A stretch of 64,000 nt of DNA from Pseudoalteromonas rhizosphaerae (GCF_902498845.1 NZ_CABVLM010000010.1:62001-126000); one strand, 5' to 3'. Shown: positions 9,211 through 18,790, numbered from the stretch's first letter. Notes: a model not told the origin generated them from the sequence alone. Numbers and translations: made by a program.

Positions 9211-10335
9211 TTAACGTGATTCGATTGGCGTATAACTACGCGCTTCTGGCCCAGTGTAATCTGCACTTGGGCGAATAATACGGTTATTAGCGCGTTGCTC
9301 TTTTACGTGTGCGGTCCAGCCTGTTACACGGCTCATAACAAAAATAGGGGTGAATAACTTAGTTGGAATGCCCATAAAGTGATACGCCGATGCATGGAAA
9401 AAGTCTGCGTTACAAAATAACTTCTTCTCACGCCACATAATTTCTTCACAGCGCACTGATACTGGATAAAGTACCTCGTCGCCTAGCTCTGCAGCGAGTT
9501 TTTCAGACCACTTTTTAATGATCACATTACGTGGATCTGATTCGCGATAGATTGCGTGACCAAAGCCCATAATTTTATCTTTACGCTCCAGCATGCCCAT
9601 GATTTCTTGCTCTGCATGGTCTGCATCTTTAAAGCCTTCAATCATATCCATTGCCGCTTCATTCGCGCCGCCATGTAATGGGCCACGTAACGTACCAATA
9701 GCACCTGTTACACAAGAGTGAATGTCAGATAATGTCGATGCACAAACGCGACCTGTAAAGGTTGAGGCATTAAATTCATGCTCTGCATATAAAATCAGCG
9801 ATACATTCATCACTTGAGCAAATAACTCTGATGGCGCTTTATCATGTAGTAGCGTTAAAAAATGCGCGCCAACTGAGTCATCATCAGTTTGTGTTTCAAT
9901 ACGCACACCGTCGTGAGTAAAACGATACCAGTAACAAATAATGCTTGGGAATACCGCAACCATACGGTCAATGGCATCATTAGCCTGACTAAAGTCATGC
10001 TCCATTTCAAGGTTACCTAGCATAGAGCAACCTGTACGCATAACATCCATTGGGTGCGCGTCTTTTGGAATGTTTTCAAGTACAGTTTTCAGTGCCGGTG
10101 GTAAACCACGTAAACTTTTTAGTTTAGCTTTGTATTCGCTAAGCTCTGCAGAGGTCGGTAATTCACCGCGCGAAAGCAGGAAAGATACTTCTTCAAACTG
10201 CGCTTTTTCAGCAAGCTCTGCAATGTCGTAACCACAATACGTTAAGCCTGAACCGGTTTGCCCTACTGTACAAAGTGCTGTTTGGCCTGCTACTTGTCCG
10301 CGAAGTCCTGCGCCGCCTAATGCTTTATCTACCAT
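9211..10335 (-). CDS. prpC: 2-methylcitrate synthase PrpC
   Basis: 374 residues from ATG at 10335 (MVDKALGGAGLRGQ). I prefer this start to the longer frame from 10407 because AGGAGA stands six bases upstream, whereas the longer form would overlap prpB by 47 bp. It condenses propionyl-CoA with oxaloacetate to 2-methylcitrate. Citrate-synthase active-site segments are visible: GPLHGGANEAAMDM, MGFGHAIYRESDPR and NADFFHASAYH, which supply the two His and the Asp. The short length fits the type II / methylcitrate synthase group, and the prp context fixes the substrate. Confidence 0.95.
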   Translation of the reverse strand: MVDKALGGAGLRGQVAGQTALCTVGQTGSGLTYCGYDIAELAEKAQFEEVSFLLSRGELPTSAELSEYKAKLKSLRGLPPALKTVLENIPKDAHPMDVMRTGCSMLGNLEMEHDFSQANDAIDRMVAVFPSIICYWYRFTHDGVRIETQTDDDSVGAHFLTLLHDKAPSELFAQVMNVSLILYAEHEFNASTFTGRVCASTLSDIHSCVTGAIGTLRGPLHGGANEAAMDMIEGFKDADHAEQEIMGMLERKDKIMGFGHAIYRESDPRNVIIKKWSEKLAAELGDEVLYPVSVRCEEIMWREKKLFCNADFFHASAYHFMGIPTKLFTPIFVMSRVTGWTAHVKEQRANNRIIRPSADYTGPEARSYTPIESR

Positions 10336-10360
10336 GATGTGTCTCCTGTTGAATTTATTA

Positions 10361-11239
10361 TTATTTATCAGATTTTGCTGAAAAAAGGTTATCGAGTGTA
10401 TTTTCATACGAGTGATAATCTAAAAAGTCATAAAGCTCAGCACGTGTTTGCATATTTTCAATTTGGCTCTGTTGAGAGCCTTCATTTAAAATTGCTGAAT
10501 AGACGTTAAGTGCCGCTTTATTCATTGCTCTGAACGCGCTAAGTGGGTAAAGCACCATTTCTACGCCTACATCACTTAGTTGCTCTTTAGTATAAATTGG
10601 CGTTTGGCCAAACTCAGTAATGTTAGCCAAAATAGGCACATTAATCGCTTTGGTAAAGGCTTGATAGTCGGCAAGATCGTGTACGGCTTCTGCAAAAATC
10701 GCATCGGCACCAGCTTCAACACAGGCTGCTGCACGTTCAATCGCGGCATTTAAGCCTTCTTTTTGAAACGCATCAGTACGCGCCATAATGTAAAAGTCAC
10801 TGTCAGTTTTAGCATCAACAGCCGCTTTAATACGGTCAACCATCTCGCTTTGCGAGACAATTTCTTTATTCGGGCGATGGCCGCAACGCTTTTGCGCTAC
10901 TTGATCTTCAATATGAAACCCCGCCGCGCCGGCTTTGGTCATCTCTTTGACTGTGCGAGCAATATTAAATGCTCCACCCCAACCAGTATCGGCATCAACA
11001 AGTAATGGTAAATCGCTGGCACCTGTGATGCGGCGAATATCTTCCAAAACATTATCAAGACTGGTCATCCCCAAATCAGGCATACCAAATGAAGCATTCG
11101 CGACACCTGCACCTGAAAGGTAAATTGCTTGATGACCCATTTTTTCAGCCATCATCGCCGTGTAAGCGTTGATTGTGCCGACGACTTGTAATGGATGATT
11201 ATTGGCAATCGCCTGTTTAAATTTTAATCCTGCTGACAT
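10361..11239 (-). CDS. prpB: Methylisocitrate lyase PrpB
   Basis: 292 residues, normal family length. It cleaves 2-methylisocitrate to pyruvate and succinate, the last step of the methylcitrate cycle. The isocitrate-lyase-family signature KRCGH is at 117-121 with catalytic Cys119, and metal-binding VDADTGWGG is at 81-89. Ribosome-binding sequence TAGGAGA stands seven bases before the ATG. It is the first enzyme gene of the operon, 71 bp after the regulator gene; I see no separate operator in that gap, so it is probably transcribed from the regulator's promoter. Confidence 0.96.
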   Translation of the reverse strand: MSAGLKFKQAIANNHPLQVVGTINAYTAMMAEKMGHQAIYLSGAGVANASFGMPDLGMTSLDNVLEDIRRITGASDLPLLVDADTGWGGAFNIARTVKEMTKAGAAGFHIEDQVAQKRCGHRPNKEIVSQSEMVDRIKAAVDAKTDSDFYIMARTDAFQKEGLNAAIERAAACVEAGADAIFAEAVHDLADYQAFTKAINVPILANITEFGQTPIYTKEQLSDVGVEMVLYPLSAFRAMNKAALNVYSAILNEGSQQSQIENMQTRAELYDFLDYHSYENTLDNLFSAKSDK

Positions 11240-11310
11240 TACATTCTCCTAACTTTGAACGGGGTTGCTTTATGACAACTTATATTTTTTAATGGTTTAA
11301 TATGACGTTT

Positions 11311-12015
11311 TTACTGCTCCGCGCGCTCATTTTGCGCGGCATGTAAATTAAACTTCGTTTGTATATTGGCTTGCGATGCACTGATATGGCGCTTCATCAA
11401 TAACTCAGCTAATTCCCCATCATGGTTTTCAATCGCATTAATAATGGCTAAGTGCTCATCAAACGCTTTTGATACGCGAGGCCCAACCATGCCCATTTGC
11501 ACACGATACATACGAATTAACTGATAAAGTCCGTTACTCAATAAGTGAATAAGGTGGTCGTTTTTACTGCCTTTAATAATGCGATAATGAAAATCCAGAT
11601 CGCCGGCTTCTTGATAGTAAGACTCACCCTCTTTTACACGTTGTGTTTTCAGATGCTGATTAAGTAATTGCTTTAAACTTTGTACTTCATCCGGTGCCAT
11701 ATTGTCGGCAGCTAAACGACACGCTAAACCTTCAAGCGCACTGCGAACTTGATATACTTCTATTAAACGTTCAGCTGTAAGTGCCACAACACGACAACCC
11801 ACATTCGCTTTACGCTCAACTAAATAACAACTTTCAAGGCGGTTAAGCGCTTCACGAAGCGTTGCACGGCTTACACCATAACGCTTTGCCAGTTCTGGCT
11901 CGGATATCTTGCTACCTTGAACAATAATGCCTTCGACAATTTCTCGACGCATATCCACAAATACCTGATCTGAGGCGGTAGTAATAGGTGTTTCACTAAA
12001 AGCATCTTGCGTCAT
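11311..12015 (-). CDS. prpQ: GntR-family (FadR/FCD type) regulator of the methylcitrate operon
   Basis: 234 residues. An N-terminal winged helix (about 20-85, with PELAKRYGVSRATLREALNRLES) is followed by a helical FCD effector domain (about 95-220) containing the conserved Asp/His positions (DLDFHYRII, DEHLAIINAI). GntR regulators of this subfamily bind TNGT-N-ACNA palindromes, and TTGTCGACAA occurs just upstream. A GntR-type regulator (PrpQ) heading prp genes is known in some proteobacteria; I use that symbol by context. The likely inducer is 2-methylcitrate or a related intermediate, by inference. AAGGTG six bases before ATG supports the start. It is the first gene of the operon, so probably autoregulated. 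Confidence 0.85.
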   Translation of the reverse strand: MTQDAFSETPITTASDQVFVDMRREIVEGIIVQGSKISEPELAKRYGVSRATLREALNRLESCYLVERKANVGCRVVALTAERLIEVYQVRSALEGLACRLAADNMAPDEVQSLKQLLNQHLKTQRVKEGESYYQEAGDLDFHYRIIKGSKNDHLIHLLSNGLYQLIRMYRVQMGMVGPRVSKAFDEHLAIINAIENHDGELAELLMKRHISASQANIQTKFNLHAAQNERAEQ

Positions 12016-12030
12016 TGTTCACCTTCTAAG

Positions 12031-12042
12031 ATTGTCGACAAT
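12031..12042. promoter_or_regulatory. Operator 1 of the prp regulator (perfect palindrome)
   Basis: ATTGTCGACAAT is a perfect 12-bp palindrome containing TGTCGACA and fitting the TNGT..ACNA pattern of FadR-type GntR regulators. It begins a few bases downstream of the predicted transcription start and 16 bp before the regulator ATG, a typical repressor position. Confidence 0.75.
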
Positions 12043-12052
12043 TTACGGATAC

Positions 12053-12081
12053 ACTATGGTCTTTAGCTGTAAATGTGTCAA
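12053..12081 (-). promoter_or_regulatory. Sigma-70 promoter of the prp operon
   Basis: On the minus strand TTGACA (12081-12076) is followed after exactly 17 bases by CATAGT (12058-12053). The -35 hexamer is perfect and the -10 matches four of six. The start of transcription would fall near 12046, with operator 1 at about +4 to +15. Confidence 0.7.
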
Positions 12082-12116
12082 CCCTAAATCAGTAAAAACT
12101 GCGTTTAAAAACGGCT

Positions 12117-12128
12117 ATTGTCGACATA
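12117..12128. promoter_or_regulatory. Operator 2 of the prp regulator
   Basis: ATTGTCGACATA contains the same TGTCGACA core (12119-12126) with one flank changed. It lies about 36 bp upstream of the -35 hexamer, and its core is 86 bp from that of operator 1. Confidence 0.6.
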
Positions 12129-12180
12129 AGTATAATAAATAATGTTTAAAAACACTTAAAACACACATTTATGCACCAAG

Positions 12181-12188
12181 TGTCGACA
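12181..12188. promoter_or_regulatory. Operator 3 of the prp regulator
   Basis: A third TGTCGACA core, 62 bp from operator 2, flanked by less conserved bases. It lies closer to rsmF (start 12268) and might affect that gene as well, or allow DNA looping with the other two sites. Confidence 0.5.
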
Positions 12189-12267
12189 GGTTTGTATACT
12201 TTAAAAGATTATTTAAGGCACTGCTCTGAGCCACTAATAATGCTAGAATACAACTTTAAAATTCTCT

Positions 12268-13716
12268 GTGAGCACTGCCTTGGACGCCAATACCTATATT
12301 CCCCAGCATTTTATAGATGACGTAAAGACCTATTTACCAGCACACCTAACATTGGATGACTTTCTCAATGCCTGTCGCAGACCGCTTCGTAAATCTGTAC
12401 GTGTCAATACGCTTAAAATGTCGGTTGAGGATTTTCAGCAGTATGCCCTTGATAGAGGCTGGACATTAAGCCCAATCCCATGGTGTAGCGAAGGTTTTTG
12501 GTTAGAGCGCAGTGAACATGAAGAGCAAGCTCTGGCACTGGGTAACACGGATCTACATTTAAGTGGCGCTATGTATGTACAAGAAGCCAGTTCGATGCTG
12601 CCACCAATAGCACTTAAAGACGCATTAACTGATGCAACTCATGTGCTCGACATGGCATCCGCTCCTGGCTCTAAAACTTCTCAATTAGCAGCATTAATGA
12701 ATAATCACGGGGTATTGGTTGCCAATGAACTGTCGTCATCTCGTTTAAAAGTACTCAGCGCAACCTTAAAGCGTATGGGAGTTGGCAATTGTGCATTGTC
12801 GCATTTTGATGGGGCTATTTTTGGCGATTATATGTATGAATGCTTTGACAGTATTTTACTCGATGCCCCATGCTCTGGCGAAGGTACGGTTCGAAAAGAT
12901 GCTGATGCCTTAAAGAATTGGTCAATTGAGTCAAACATTGATATTGCCAAAGTGCAAAAAAACTTAATAAAAAGCGCTTTCTATGCATTAAAACCAGGCG
13001 GTACATTAGTCTATTCAACCTGTACTTTAACCCCGCTCGAAAATCAGCAAGTGTGCGAATATCTTCTCACTGAGTTTGCAGAGCATCTTGAAATACAACC
13101 ATTAGATCATTTGTTTGCAGGTGCAGAGCGAGCCACAACCAGCGAAGGCTATTTGCATGTCTGGCCGCAAACATTCGACAGCGAAGGCTTTTTTATTGCT
13201 AAGTTTAAAAAGCTTGCTAGCTGCGATAATCCAAATCAAAAAGTAAAAAAAGGTGCATTCCCTTTTCAGCCGTTTGACAAAAAATCCAGCCAAGCATTTT
13301 ACACTGAGCTAAAAAAACAATTTGACCTGACATCACTCAGCGGCTCACTAATGCAGCGCGATAAAGAACTGTGGCTATTCCCTGAGCAGTTTGCCGCCAT
13401 TGAAAACAAAATAAAATACGCGCGACTTGGTATCCACCTCGGCATGATCCACAAAAATGGGGTGCGTCTTAACCACGAATTTGCCACCGTATTTGGTGGC
13501 CAATGTAAGGCTAATGTAATTGCACTAAGTAACGAGCAGGCCAATGACTACTTTCAAGGTAAAGATATTCGTTTAAGCGAACCTAGCAACGCACTTGGCG
13601 AAGTGGTTTTAACCCTTTGTGGCTGTCCGATAGGGCTTGGAAAGTGGCAAAAAAATAAAATTAAAAACTCCTTACCTCGAGATTTAGTACAAAACACTCA
13701 ACTGATCAGCTGGTGA
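12268..13716 (+). CDS. rsmF: 16S rRNA cytosine-C5 methyltransferase RsmF
   Basis: 482 residues, as for RsmF/YebU. It makes m5C1407 in 16S rRNA using S-adenosylmethionine. The RNA m5C methyltransferase motifs are clear: SAM-binding [21 protein letters not shown] with Cys202, and the catalytic [12 protein letters not shown] with Cys252. The C-terminal third is the RsmF-specific extension. The start is GTG at 12268, chosen because the homology ([15 protein letters not shown]) begins soon after; a TTG five codons later is an alternative and no good ribosome-binding site is seen. It is divergent from the prp operon. Confidence 0.92.
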   Translation: MSTALDANTYIPQHFIDDVKTYLPAHLTLDDFLNACRRPLRKSVRVNTLKMSVEDFQQYALDRGWTLSPIPWCSEGFWLERSEHEEQALALGNTDLHLSGAMYVQEASSMLPPIALKDALTDATHVLDMASAPGSKTSQLAALMNNHGVLVANELSSSRLKVLSATLKRMGVGNCALSHFDGAIFGDYMYECFDSILLDAPCSGEGTVRKDADALKNWSIESNIDIAKVQKNLIKSAFYALKPGGTLVYSTCTLTPLENQQVCEYLLTEFAEHLEIQPLDHLFAGAERATTSEGYLHVWPQTFDSEGFFIAKFKKLASCDNPNQKVKKGAFPFQPFDKKSSQAFYTELKKQFDLTSLSGSLMQRDKELWLFPEQFAAIENKIKYARLGIHLGMIHKNGVRLNHEFATVFGGQCKANVIALSNEQANDYFQGKDIRLSEPSNALGEVVLTLCGCPIGLGKWQKNKIKNSLPRDLVQNTQLISW

Positions 13717-13869
13717 TAATAATAAGGTGTGGATAAGTTGGCAACAACCAATGTATAAAATTTAAGCTTTGCGCTTCGTTTTAAGACAAACAGTTGTTTT
13801 ATAAGCAGTATAAAAAATCATCATTTATTGGGGTTTTTTACATATGTTAACTACACTTAATATTACTTT

Positions 13870-13976
13870 CTACTTCTCCCTTAATGAACTTAGAAGGTGT
13901 TTTTAAAGTTAGCGCAGGCTCATTAGAGCCATCCCCTAAGCCCAGAACAATGCGGATTCGTTCTGGGCGTTTTTTT
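13870..13976 (+). ncRNA. Candidate small RNA with three stem-loops and an intrinsic terminator
   Basis: The 369-bp gap after rsmF has no open frame. It contains CTTCT...AGAAG (about 13873-13896), GGCTC-ATTA-GAGCC (13917-13930) and a 9-bp GCCCAGAAC/GTTCTGGGC terminator hairpin. A weak promoter-like pair, TTTACA (13837-13842) and TATTAC/AATATT near 13860, would give an RNA of about 107 nt. The terminator is 220 bp from the rsmF stop, too far to be an ordinary terminator for it. I do not recognise a known family. It could also be a structured 3' untranslated region. Confidence 0.35.
13940..13976 (+). terminator. Rho-independent terminator
   Basis: A perfect 9-bp stem (13940-13948 with 13960-13968), an 11-base loop, then G and seven T. 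It ends either rsmF transcripts or the candidate small RNA. Confidence 0.85.
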
Positions 13977-14085
13977 GTCTATGAATAAGCTATCGTCTTG
14001 AAATTTATTCAGTCACTTAGGTAATCATTGCTTTATTACACATAACTTGTTTCTATATATAGACTAAGAAAGTGTAAGGACTACC

Positions 14086-14910
14086 ATGTTAAAAATATCT
14101 TCATTGATCATGACTATTTCAGTACTGTCATTCTCTGTTATTGCCAATCCTGAGTCGCAAAAATACCTTGGTTTTAATTACCCGCATAAAGCGCAAAATG
14201 CTGTGAGTATCACGTTTGATGATGCTCGTCACAGCCAAGTCGATGTTGGCACTGCGATTTTGAACAGGCACCAAGTCAAAGCAACTTTTTATGTTTCCCC
14301 TTTTAACGTTAAGCAGCGCCTAACTCAGTGGCAAGACGCGGTAAAATCGGGCCATGAAATTGCAAATCATACCAGCAGCCACGTATGTACAGGGAATTTT
14401 GAATGGTTAAGAGCACAAGACTTATCACTTGAACACACTACACTCAAGTGGCTTGAAAATGATATTTTATCAGCGCAGCAATACCTAAAAGATCATTTAG
14501 GAGTGACCCCTCGCGCCTTTGCTTATCCGTGCGGCAATACATTTGTTGGCCGGGGCATTGATACTAAGAGCTACGTGCCTTTAATCGCTAAACATTTTGA
14601 CAGCGGCCGAACTTGGTTAGATGAGTCAGCTAATAATCCTAATTTTACTGATTTTGCACAGCTAACAGGACTTAGGATCGACGGAATGAGTTTTGATGAA
14701 ATCATTACTATGCTGGATCAATTACGGGAAAATAATGCTTGGTTGATTTTAGCGGGCCATGAAATTGGTAACAGAGATCAATATACCACTGACGCAAAAG
14801 TACTCGAGCAATTGCTTGTTTATCTGAAAGATCCTGCTAACGGTTATTGGTTAGATACAGTAAGTAACGTTAGCGACTATGTAAAACAACAGCGCAAACC
14901 ATTAAATTAA
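14086..14910 (+). CDS. Secreted polysaccharide deacetylase
   Basis: 274 residues with a signal peptide (MLKISSLIMTISVLSFSVIA). The NodB domain follows: ITFDDA supplies the catalytic Asp45 and metal-binding Asp46, HTSSH at 95-99 supplies the two metal His, and AYPCG and ILAGHEIG match later family motifs. It is expected to remove N- or O-acetyl groups from a polysaccharide in the periplasm or outside the cell; the substrate is not evident. TAAGGA precedes the ATG. It overlaps the convergent phosphatase gene by 4 bp, with no terminator visible between them. Confidence 0.85.
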   Translation: MLKISSLIMTISVLSFSVIANPESQKYLGFNYPHKAQNAVSITFDDARHSQVDVGTAILNRHQVKATFYVSPFNVKQRLTQWQDAVKSGHEIANHTSSHVCTGNFEWLRAQDLSLEHTTLKWLENDILSAQQYLKDHLGVTPRAFAYPCGNTFVGRGIDTKSYVPLIAKHFDSGRTWLDESANNPNFTDFAQLTGLRIDGMSFDEIITMLDQLRENNAWLILAGHEIGNRDQYTTDAKVLEQLLVYLKDPANGYWLDTVSNVSDYVKQQRKPLN

Positions 14911-16760
14911 TCATTGCTTAAATCAAACTCTGTGGTGCGATTATCGGGATGGAGTAACTGATAACGCGCCAGCTTTCCTTGTTGTAATTCAATCAAACTA
15001 ATCGCTGAATCACTCACCAAGTATTTTTGCCCCTCCCCGATGGTTTGATGTTTATCGACTTCCATCTGCCAACGCTTTGTAAAAAAGTTTAACGGGCTTT
15101 TCGGCGCGTATAAAATCGAGTCTAACTTATCCAGCACGTTAATTAATTTACGCGGAAACTCATTTTTAATACCACTGGCAGTAAGTTGCCAAATTCTATT
15201 GGGGTGCTTACCAAAGCGTTTCTGTACGGAAAAACAGAATGAGTAATGTACATCACCCGATAAAATAAGCGTTTCTTTAGGGGTATCGTCACGGCGAAAG
15301 GTATCCAGTAACTTTTTAGCTGAGCCTTCGTGGGCCATCCAGTTTTCAACATCAACTAATAATGGCTGTCCGCAAATATTAAACAATGACTGAATAGCTT
15401 CAATTGATTTAACGCCAAACACCGGTGCGGGTGAGACAATGATCACTTGTTCATGAGTCACTAAACTTTCTTCGAGCTCAGTGAGACGCTCCCAATCAAG
15501 TAGACCAGAGGGCTCATTAAAGTTTTGCTCATTACGCCAACGATGAGTGCGGGTATCCAGCACGACCACTTTAGGCACAGTATTCAACTCATAATGCCAA
15601 TGATTAAACTCGAGAATGGTTTTATCAAACGCTTTAAATTGCCATTGTTTTTGCTCAGAAAAACTCGTCTTAAACGCATCAAGTAAAGCAGCTGTTTTAT
15701 GACCTGCATCATTGCCAAAGCCTTGCATCAGCCAATAACTGATCAAGCCATTATTAACAATACGGCGGCTAACTGGATGTTGGTAAATAACCTGCTCCCA
15801 ACCAGCCGTCAAGTTCCAATCATCGGTAACATCATGATCGTCAAACATCATTAACGTTGAAATATTTGCCAGTAGCACCTGAACGTGTACTAAGCCATTT
15901 TTAAAATCCGTTAAAGCTGCTTTTTCATTATCAAAAACTTGCTGGCATTTGGGCGAGCTTGCTTGATAGCTAATACTATCAAAGTCAATTAAGTCCCACA
16001 GTAACGGGCTAAAATTGAGTAAATAAAGGGCTATAAACTCTTCAAAAAAGATCAAGTGATTTGCAGCTTTTAAGCTTGAAAAATGTGGCTCATCTTTTTT
16101 TAGCCAATAGCCAACCCCTATTTTATTGCGTTTTTGCCAAGGGACCGTCGGTAAATATAAGTGGCGCTGATAAAGTTGTTCACTTAACTGTGCAGGTAAA
16201 TCAATTGCCAGTGGTTGCTCTTGGTATATTCCTAATACGCTGATCAGTCGTTCAATTGCTAATAACATCGCACCAGCAACATCATCGGCATACACTTGAT
16301 CACCAGAGAGCAGTAAAACATCCGCCCCGGTTTTATTTACACTGCGATTTTGCTGTTGAAAATCATTCGCAGCCACTAAGCTATCTTTTGCAGGATGATG
16401 TGGGTTACGGCATGAGCCATGTAAAATCTGCTCAAGTTTTTGCGGGATCACAAATTCAGGGGTGGCTTTTCCTTGATAACAAAAATCACTTAAATCAACG
16501 TCTAAGTTGCTGTTTAATAGGCGGTAGCTGATCAGCTGATTAACAGGCAATGTTGCGGCAATCGGTTTTACGATCACAAAGTGCAAGTAAAGATGAGTAC
16601 CTAAAGCAATGCTCTGTTGCTCACTAAAAACGTCTATATCATCAAATTCAATACTAAATTGTGATGCTACAGACGTTGCAAACTGTATGCAAACCTCTGC
16701 AGCATCAGCTCGGCGCACCATCGGCCCCATTATTAATAGAGGAAGTGATGCTGTGCTCAT
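14907..16760 (-). CDS. PhoD-like metallophosphatase, cytoplasmic
   Basis: 617 residues. PhoD-type metal-binding pieces are visible in order: LHGSCRNPHHP near 120, LLLSGDQVYADD near 150, MMFDDHDVTDDWN near 300 and LILSGDVHYSFCFS near 500. There is no signal peptide or Tat motif, unlike secreted PhoD, so it probably acts in the cytoplasm on an unknown phosphoester. It stands 7 bp before tatD on the same strand and could be the last gene of that operon. Its 3' end overlaps the deacetylase gene. The family call is good, the substrate unknown. Confidence 0.75.
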   Translation of the reverse strand: MSTASLPLLIMGPMVRRADAAEVCIQFATSVASQFSIEFDDIDVFSEQQSIALGTHLYLHFVIVKPIAATLPVNQLISYRLLNSNLDVDLSDFCYQGKATPEFVIPQKLEQILHGSCRNPHHPAKDSLVAANDFQQQNRSVNKTGADVLLLSGDQVYADDVAGAMLLAIERLISVLGIYQEQPLAIDLPAQLSEQLYQRHLYLPTVPWQKRNKIGVGYWLKKDEPHFSSLKAANHLIFFEEFIALYLLNFSPLLWDLIDFDSISYQASSPKCQQVFDNEKAALTDFKNGLVHVQVLLANISTLMMFDDHDVTDDWNLTAGWEQVIYQHPVSRRIVNNGLISYWLMQGFGNDAGHKTAALLDAFKTSFSEQKQWQFKAFDKTILEFNHWHYELNTVPKVVVLDTRTHRWRNEQNFNEPSGLLDWERLTELEESLVTHEQVIIVSPAPVFGVKSIEAIQSLFNICGQPLLVDVENWMAHEGSAKKLLDTFRRDDTPKETLILSGDVHYSFCFSVQKRFGKHPNRIWQLTASGIKNEFPRKLINVLDKLDSILYAPKSPLNFFTKRWQMEVDKHQTIGEGQKYLVSDSAISLIELQQGKLARYQLLHPDNRTTEFDLSND

Positions 16761-16767
16761 ATGCTAA

Positions 16768-17547
16768 TTAACCTTTGTTCACTAAGTTGAACAATGAGTA
16801 GAAGTTTTCCGTAGTCGCTTTGGCTAGCTCTTTGTAGCTAATACCTTTTAAATCAGCAATGTAATAAGCAACATCTTGCACATAAGCGGGCTGATTAGTT
16901 TTCCCACGATACGGTACTGGCGCTAGATAAGGCGAGTCTGTTTCGATTAATAATCTATCAAGAGGGATTTGTTTAACAACATCTTTAAGCTCTACGGCAT
17001 TTTTAAAGGTCACAATGCCAGAGATAGAAATATAAAAGCCTAAGTCGATGGCTTTTTTAGCCATATCCCAATCTTCAGTAAAGCAATGCAATACACCACC
17101 ACACTTTTGTGCGTTATGTTCACGCATTAAGTTTATGGTGTCGTCGCGCGCATCGCGAGTATGAATTATAAGTGGTTTTTGTAACTCGTTCGCCACTTCA
17201 ATATGACCCACAAAACTTGCTTGTTGCACGGCATGGGTGTCTTTCGAATAATAGTAATCAAGCCCTGTTTCGCCAATTGCTACTACTTTATCGTGGCTTG
17301 CTAAATCAATTAAGCGTTGTTTATCAAGTGCGTCTTTTTGATCAAGCGGGTGAACACCACACGAGGCAGAGACATCACTATAGCCTTGAATTTTTTCTAG
17401 CATACTAGGGAATTGATCAAGTGTGACACTCACACATAAAAAGTGTTCAACTTGTTTAGCCCGTGCACTATCAAGTACTTGGTCTAAGTTTAAATCGAGT
17501 TTATCAAAATCGAGTCGGTCTAAATGGCAATGAGAATCTACAATCAT
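16768..17547 (-). CDS. ycfH: TatD-family metal-dependent DNase (YcfH type)
   Basis: 259 residues, normal for the family. Metal ligands are visible: DSHCHLD (His6, His8), GETGLDYYY (Glu), PLIIHTRDA (His), LHCFTED (His) and IETDSPYLAP (Asp). TatD-family proteins are Mg-dependent deoxyribonucleases, and some act as D-aminoacyl-tRNA deacylases. The gene sits 11 bp after pilZ and downstream of holB, the usual place of ycfH, so I prefer YcfH over TatD itself. Confidence 0.9.
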   Translation of the reverse strand: MIVDSHCHLDRLDFDKLDLNLDQVLDSARAKQVEHFLCVSVTLDQFPSMLEKIQGYSDVSASCGVHPLDQKDALDKQRLIDLASHDKVVAIGETGLDYYYSKDTHAVQQASFVGHIEVANELQKPLIIHTRDARDDTINLMREHNAQKCGGVLHCFTEDWDMAKKAIDLGFYISISGIVTFKNAVELKDVVKQIPLDRLLIETDSPYLAPVPYRGKTNQPAYVQDVAYYIADLKGISYKELAKATTENFYSLFNLVNKG

Positions 17548-17558
17548 GTTACTGCTTA

Positions 17559-17885
17559 CTACATGGTATAAGTTGGATTACCAGAGTTTAACATAGTCCC
17601 TAGTAGTTTTTCGATCTTCACATTTAGGTTCGTTTTATCATCGATAAAACTAATACCAATGCCCGGTGGATTAGAACTTTGCGCGCCTTGTGGCGTGATC
17701 CATGTAACTTTTCCGGTTATTACATCATCTTCAAGCGCATCCGGTAATGTCACTTTTAATGCCAATGAATGACCCATCTCATAACGCATATTAGTGCGCA
17801 CAAATAGTCCACCATTTTTTAAATACGGCATATAGCAGCGGTATAATTCATCTAGATCATCTAAATCGACTAATAATTCTTGCAC
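17559..17885 (-). CDS. pilZ: Type IV pilus assembly protein PilZ
   Basis: 108 residues starting at GTG (17885), with TAGGA seven bases upstream and only 7 bp after holB. YMPYLKNGGLFVRT, GKVTWITPQGAQ and GIGISF match the canonical PilZ of pseudomonads, which helps assemble type IV pili with PilB and FimX. As in that protein, the c-di-GMP-binding RxxxR motif is not obvious, so direct nucleotide binding is doubtful. Location after holB is conserved in several gammaproteobacteria. Confidence 0.9.
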   Translation of the reverse strand: MQELLVDLDDLDELYRCYMPYLKNGGLFVRTNMRYEMGHSLALKVTLPDALEDDVITGKVTWITPQGAQSSNPPGIGISFIDDKTNLNVKIEKLLGTMLNSGNPTYTM

Positions 17886-17892
17886 AATAATC

Positions 17893-18789
17893 CTACTTAT
17901 AGCTTTTACGTAAACGATACGCTAAACGAGACACTGCCAACGGCAAGTTCAATCCTAATATCTGTGTACTGTTTTGCACAAATTCGGCCAATGCATTTTG
18001 CGCACTCTGATATGAATCAAAATCCATTCCAGCAATGAGTTGTTGTTTTAATTGTTCGCTTAAAAATAAACAAAAGACGCGAACACGCTCTGTATCTTTA
18101 CTGATAATATCAACTAACGCACTGAAATTATGGCCTTGTTTTAGCTCAGTTGCAAACTTATACAATTCATCGATTACTTCCAGCTGCTCATCTTGTTGCC
18201 AACGGGCAATCAATAATGGCTGCTGGGTAAACATTTTTAACCATGGATATGCAGGAACGTGCAGTTGGGAAATCCAATTCATAGCAACATTGGCGTCATT
18301 CACTTTTACTTGTGTAAGCGCGCAGCGACTTAAAATAGTGGCCGGTAATTGCGTTGTCGCACTCGTTGTTAGTAACAAAAATCGCTGTGGGCTGGGCTCT
18401 TCTAACGTTTTAAGTAAGGCATTGGCCGCCGCTGTGGTCATTTTATGGCAATCATTGATCACCACCACTTTATTGGCATTTTGCGCCGCTGATTGATGCA
18501 TGAAATCGCTGACACTGCGAATATCATCCACACCAATGCTTTGTCCATCAGCTTGCACTACATATTTGTCAGGATGAGTAACCGCTTGATTTAAATGGCA
18601 GCTCTTACAATGCCCACAAGGGACTAAGTTAGTTGCAGACAAGCACAATAATGCATTAGCCAGCTGCTCCACTAAGGCGCGCTTACCAACACCTTGTTGA
18701 CCATTAAATAATTGTCCATGGTGAAAACGCCCAGCATTAAAACTGGCTGCTAATTGCTGCTCAACATTGCTAAGCCAAGGATAAATCAT
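17893..18789 (-). CDS. holB: DNA polymerase III delta' subunit
   Basis: 298 residues. It is a member of the clamp-loader complex that places the beta clamp on primed DNA. The N-terminal AAA+ module has the P-loop-like GQQGVGKRA at 30-38, a zinc module CGHCKSCHL at 58-65 with another Cys upstream, and the SRC-type arginine motif ILSRCALTQ. The C-terminal third is the helical collar domain. It begins 1 bp after tmk stops, as in the standard tmk-holB order. Confidence 0.93.
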   Translation of the reverse strand: MIYPWLSNVEQQLAASFNAGRFHHGQLFNGQQGVGKRALVEQLANALLCLSATNLVPCGHCKSCHLNQAVTHPDKYVVQADGQSIGVDDIRSVSDFMHQSAAQNANKVVVINDCHKMTTAAANALLKTLEEPSPQRFLLLTTSATTQLPATILSRCALTQVKVNDANVAMNWISQLHVPAYPWLKMFTQQPLLIARWQQDEQLEVIDELYKFATELKQGHNFSALVDIISKDTERVRVFCLFLSEQLKQQLIAGMDFDSYQSAQNALAEFVQNSTQILGLNLPLAVSRLAYRLRKSYK

Positions 18790-18790
18790 G

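Noticed and set aside
10336..10407. Longer N-terminus for prpC
   Set aside because: It would overlap prpB, while the ATG at 10335 has a good ribosome-binding site and starts the conserved sequence.
14907..14910. Possible frameshift at the deacetylase/phosphatase junction
   Set aside because: Both proteins are complete; the 4-bp convergent overlap is only shared stop codons.
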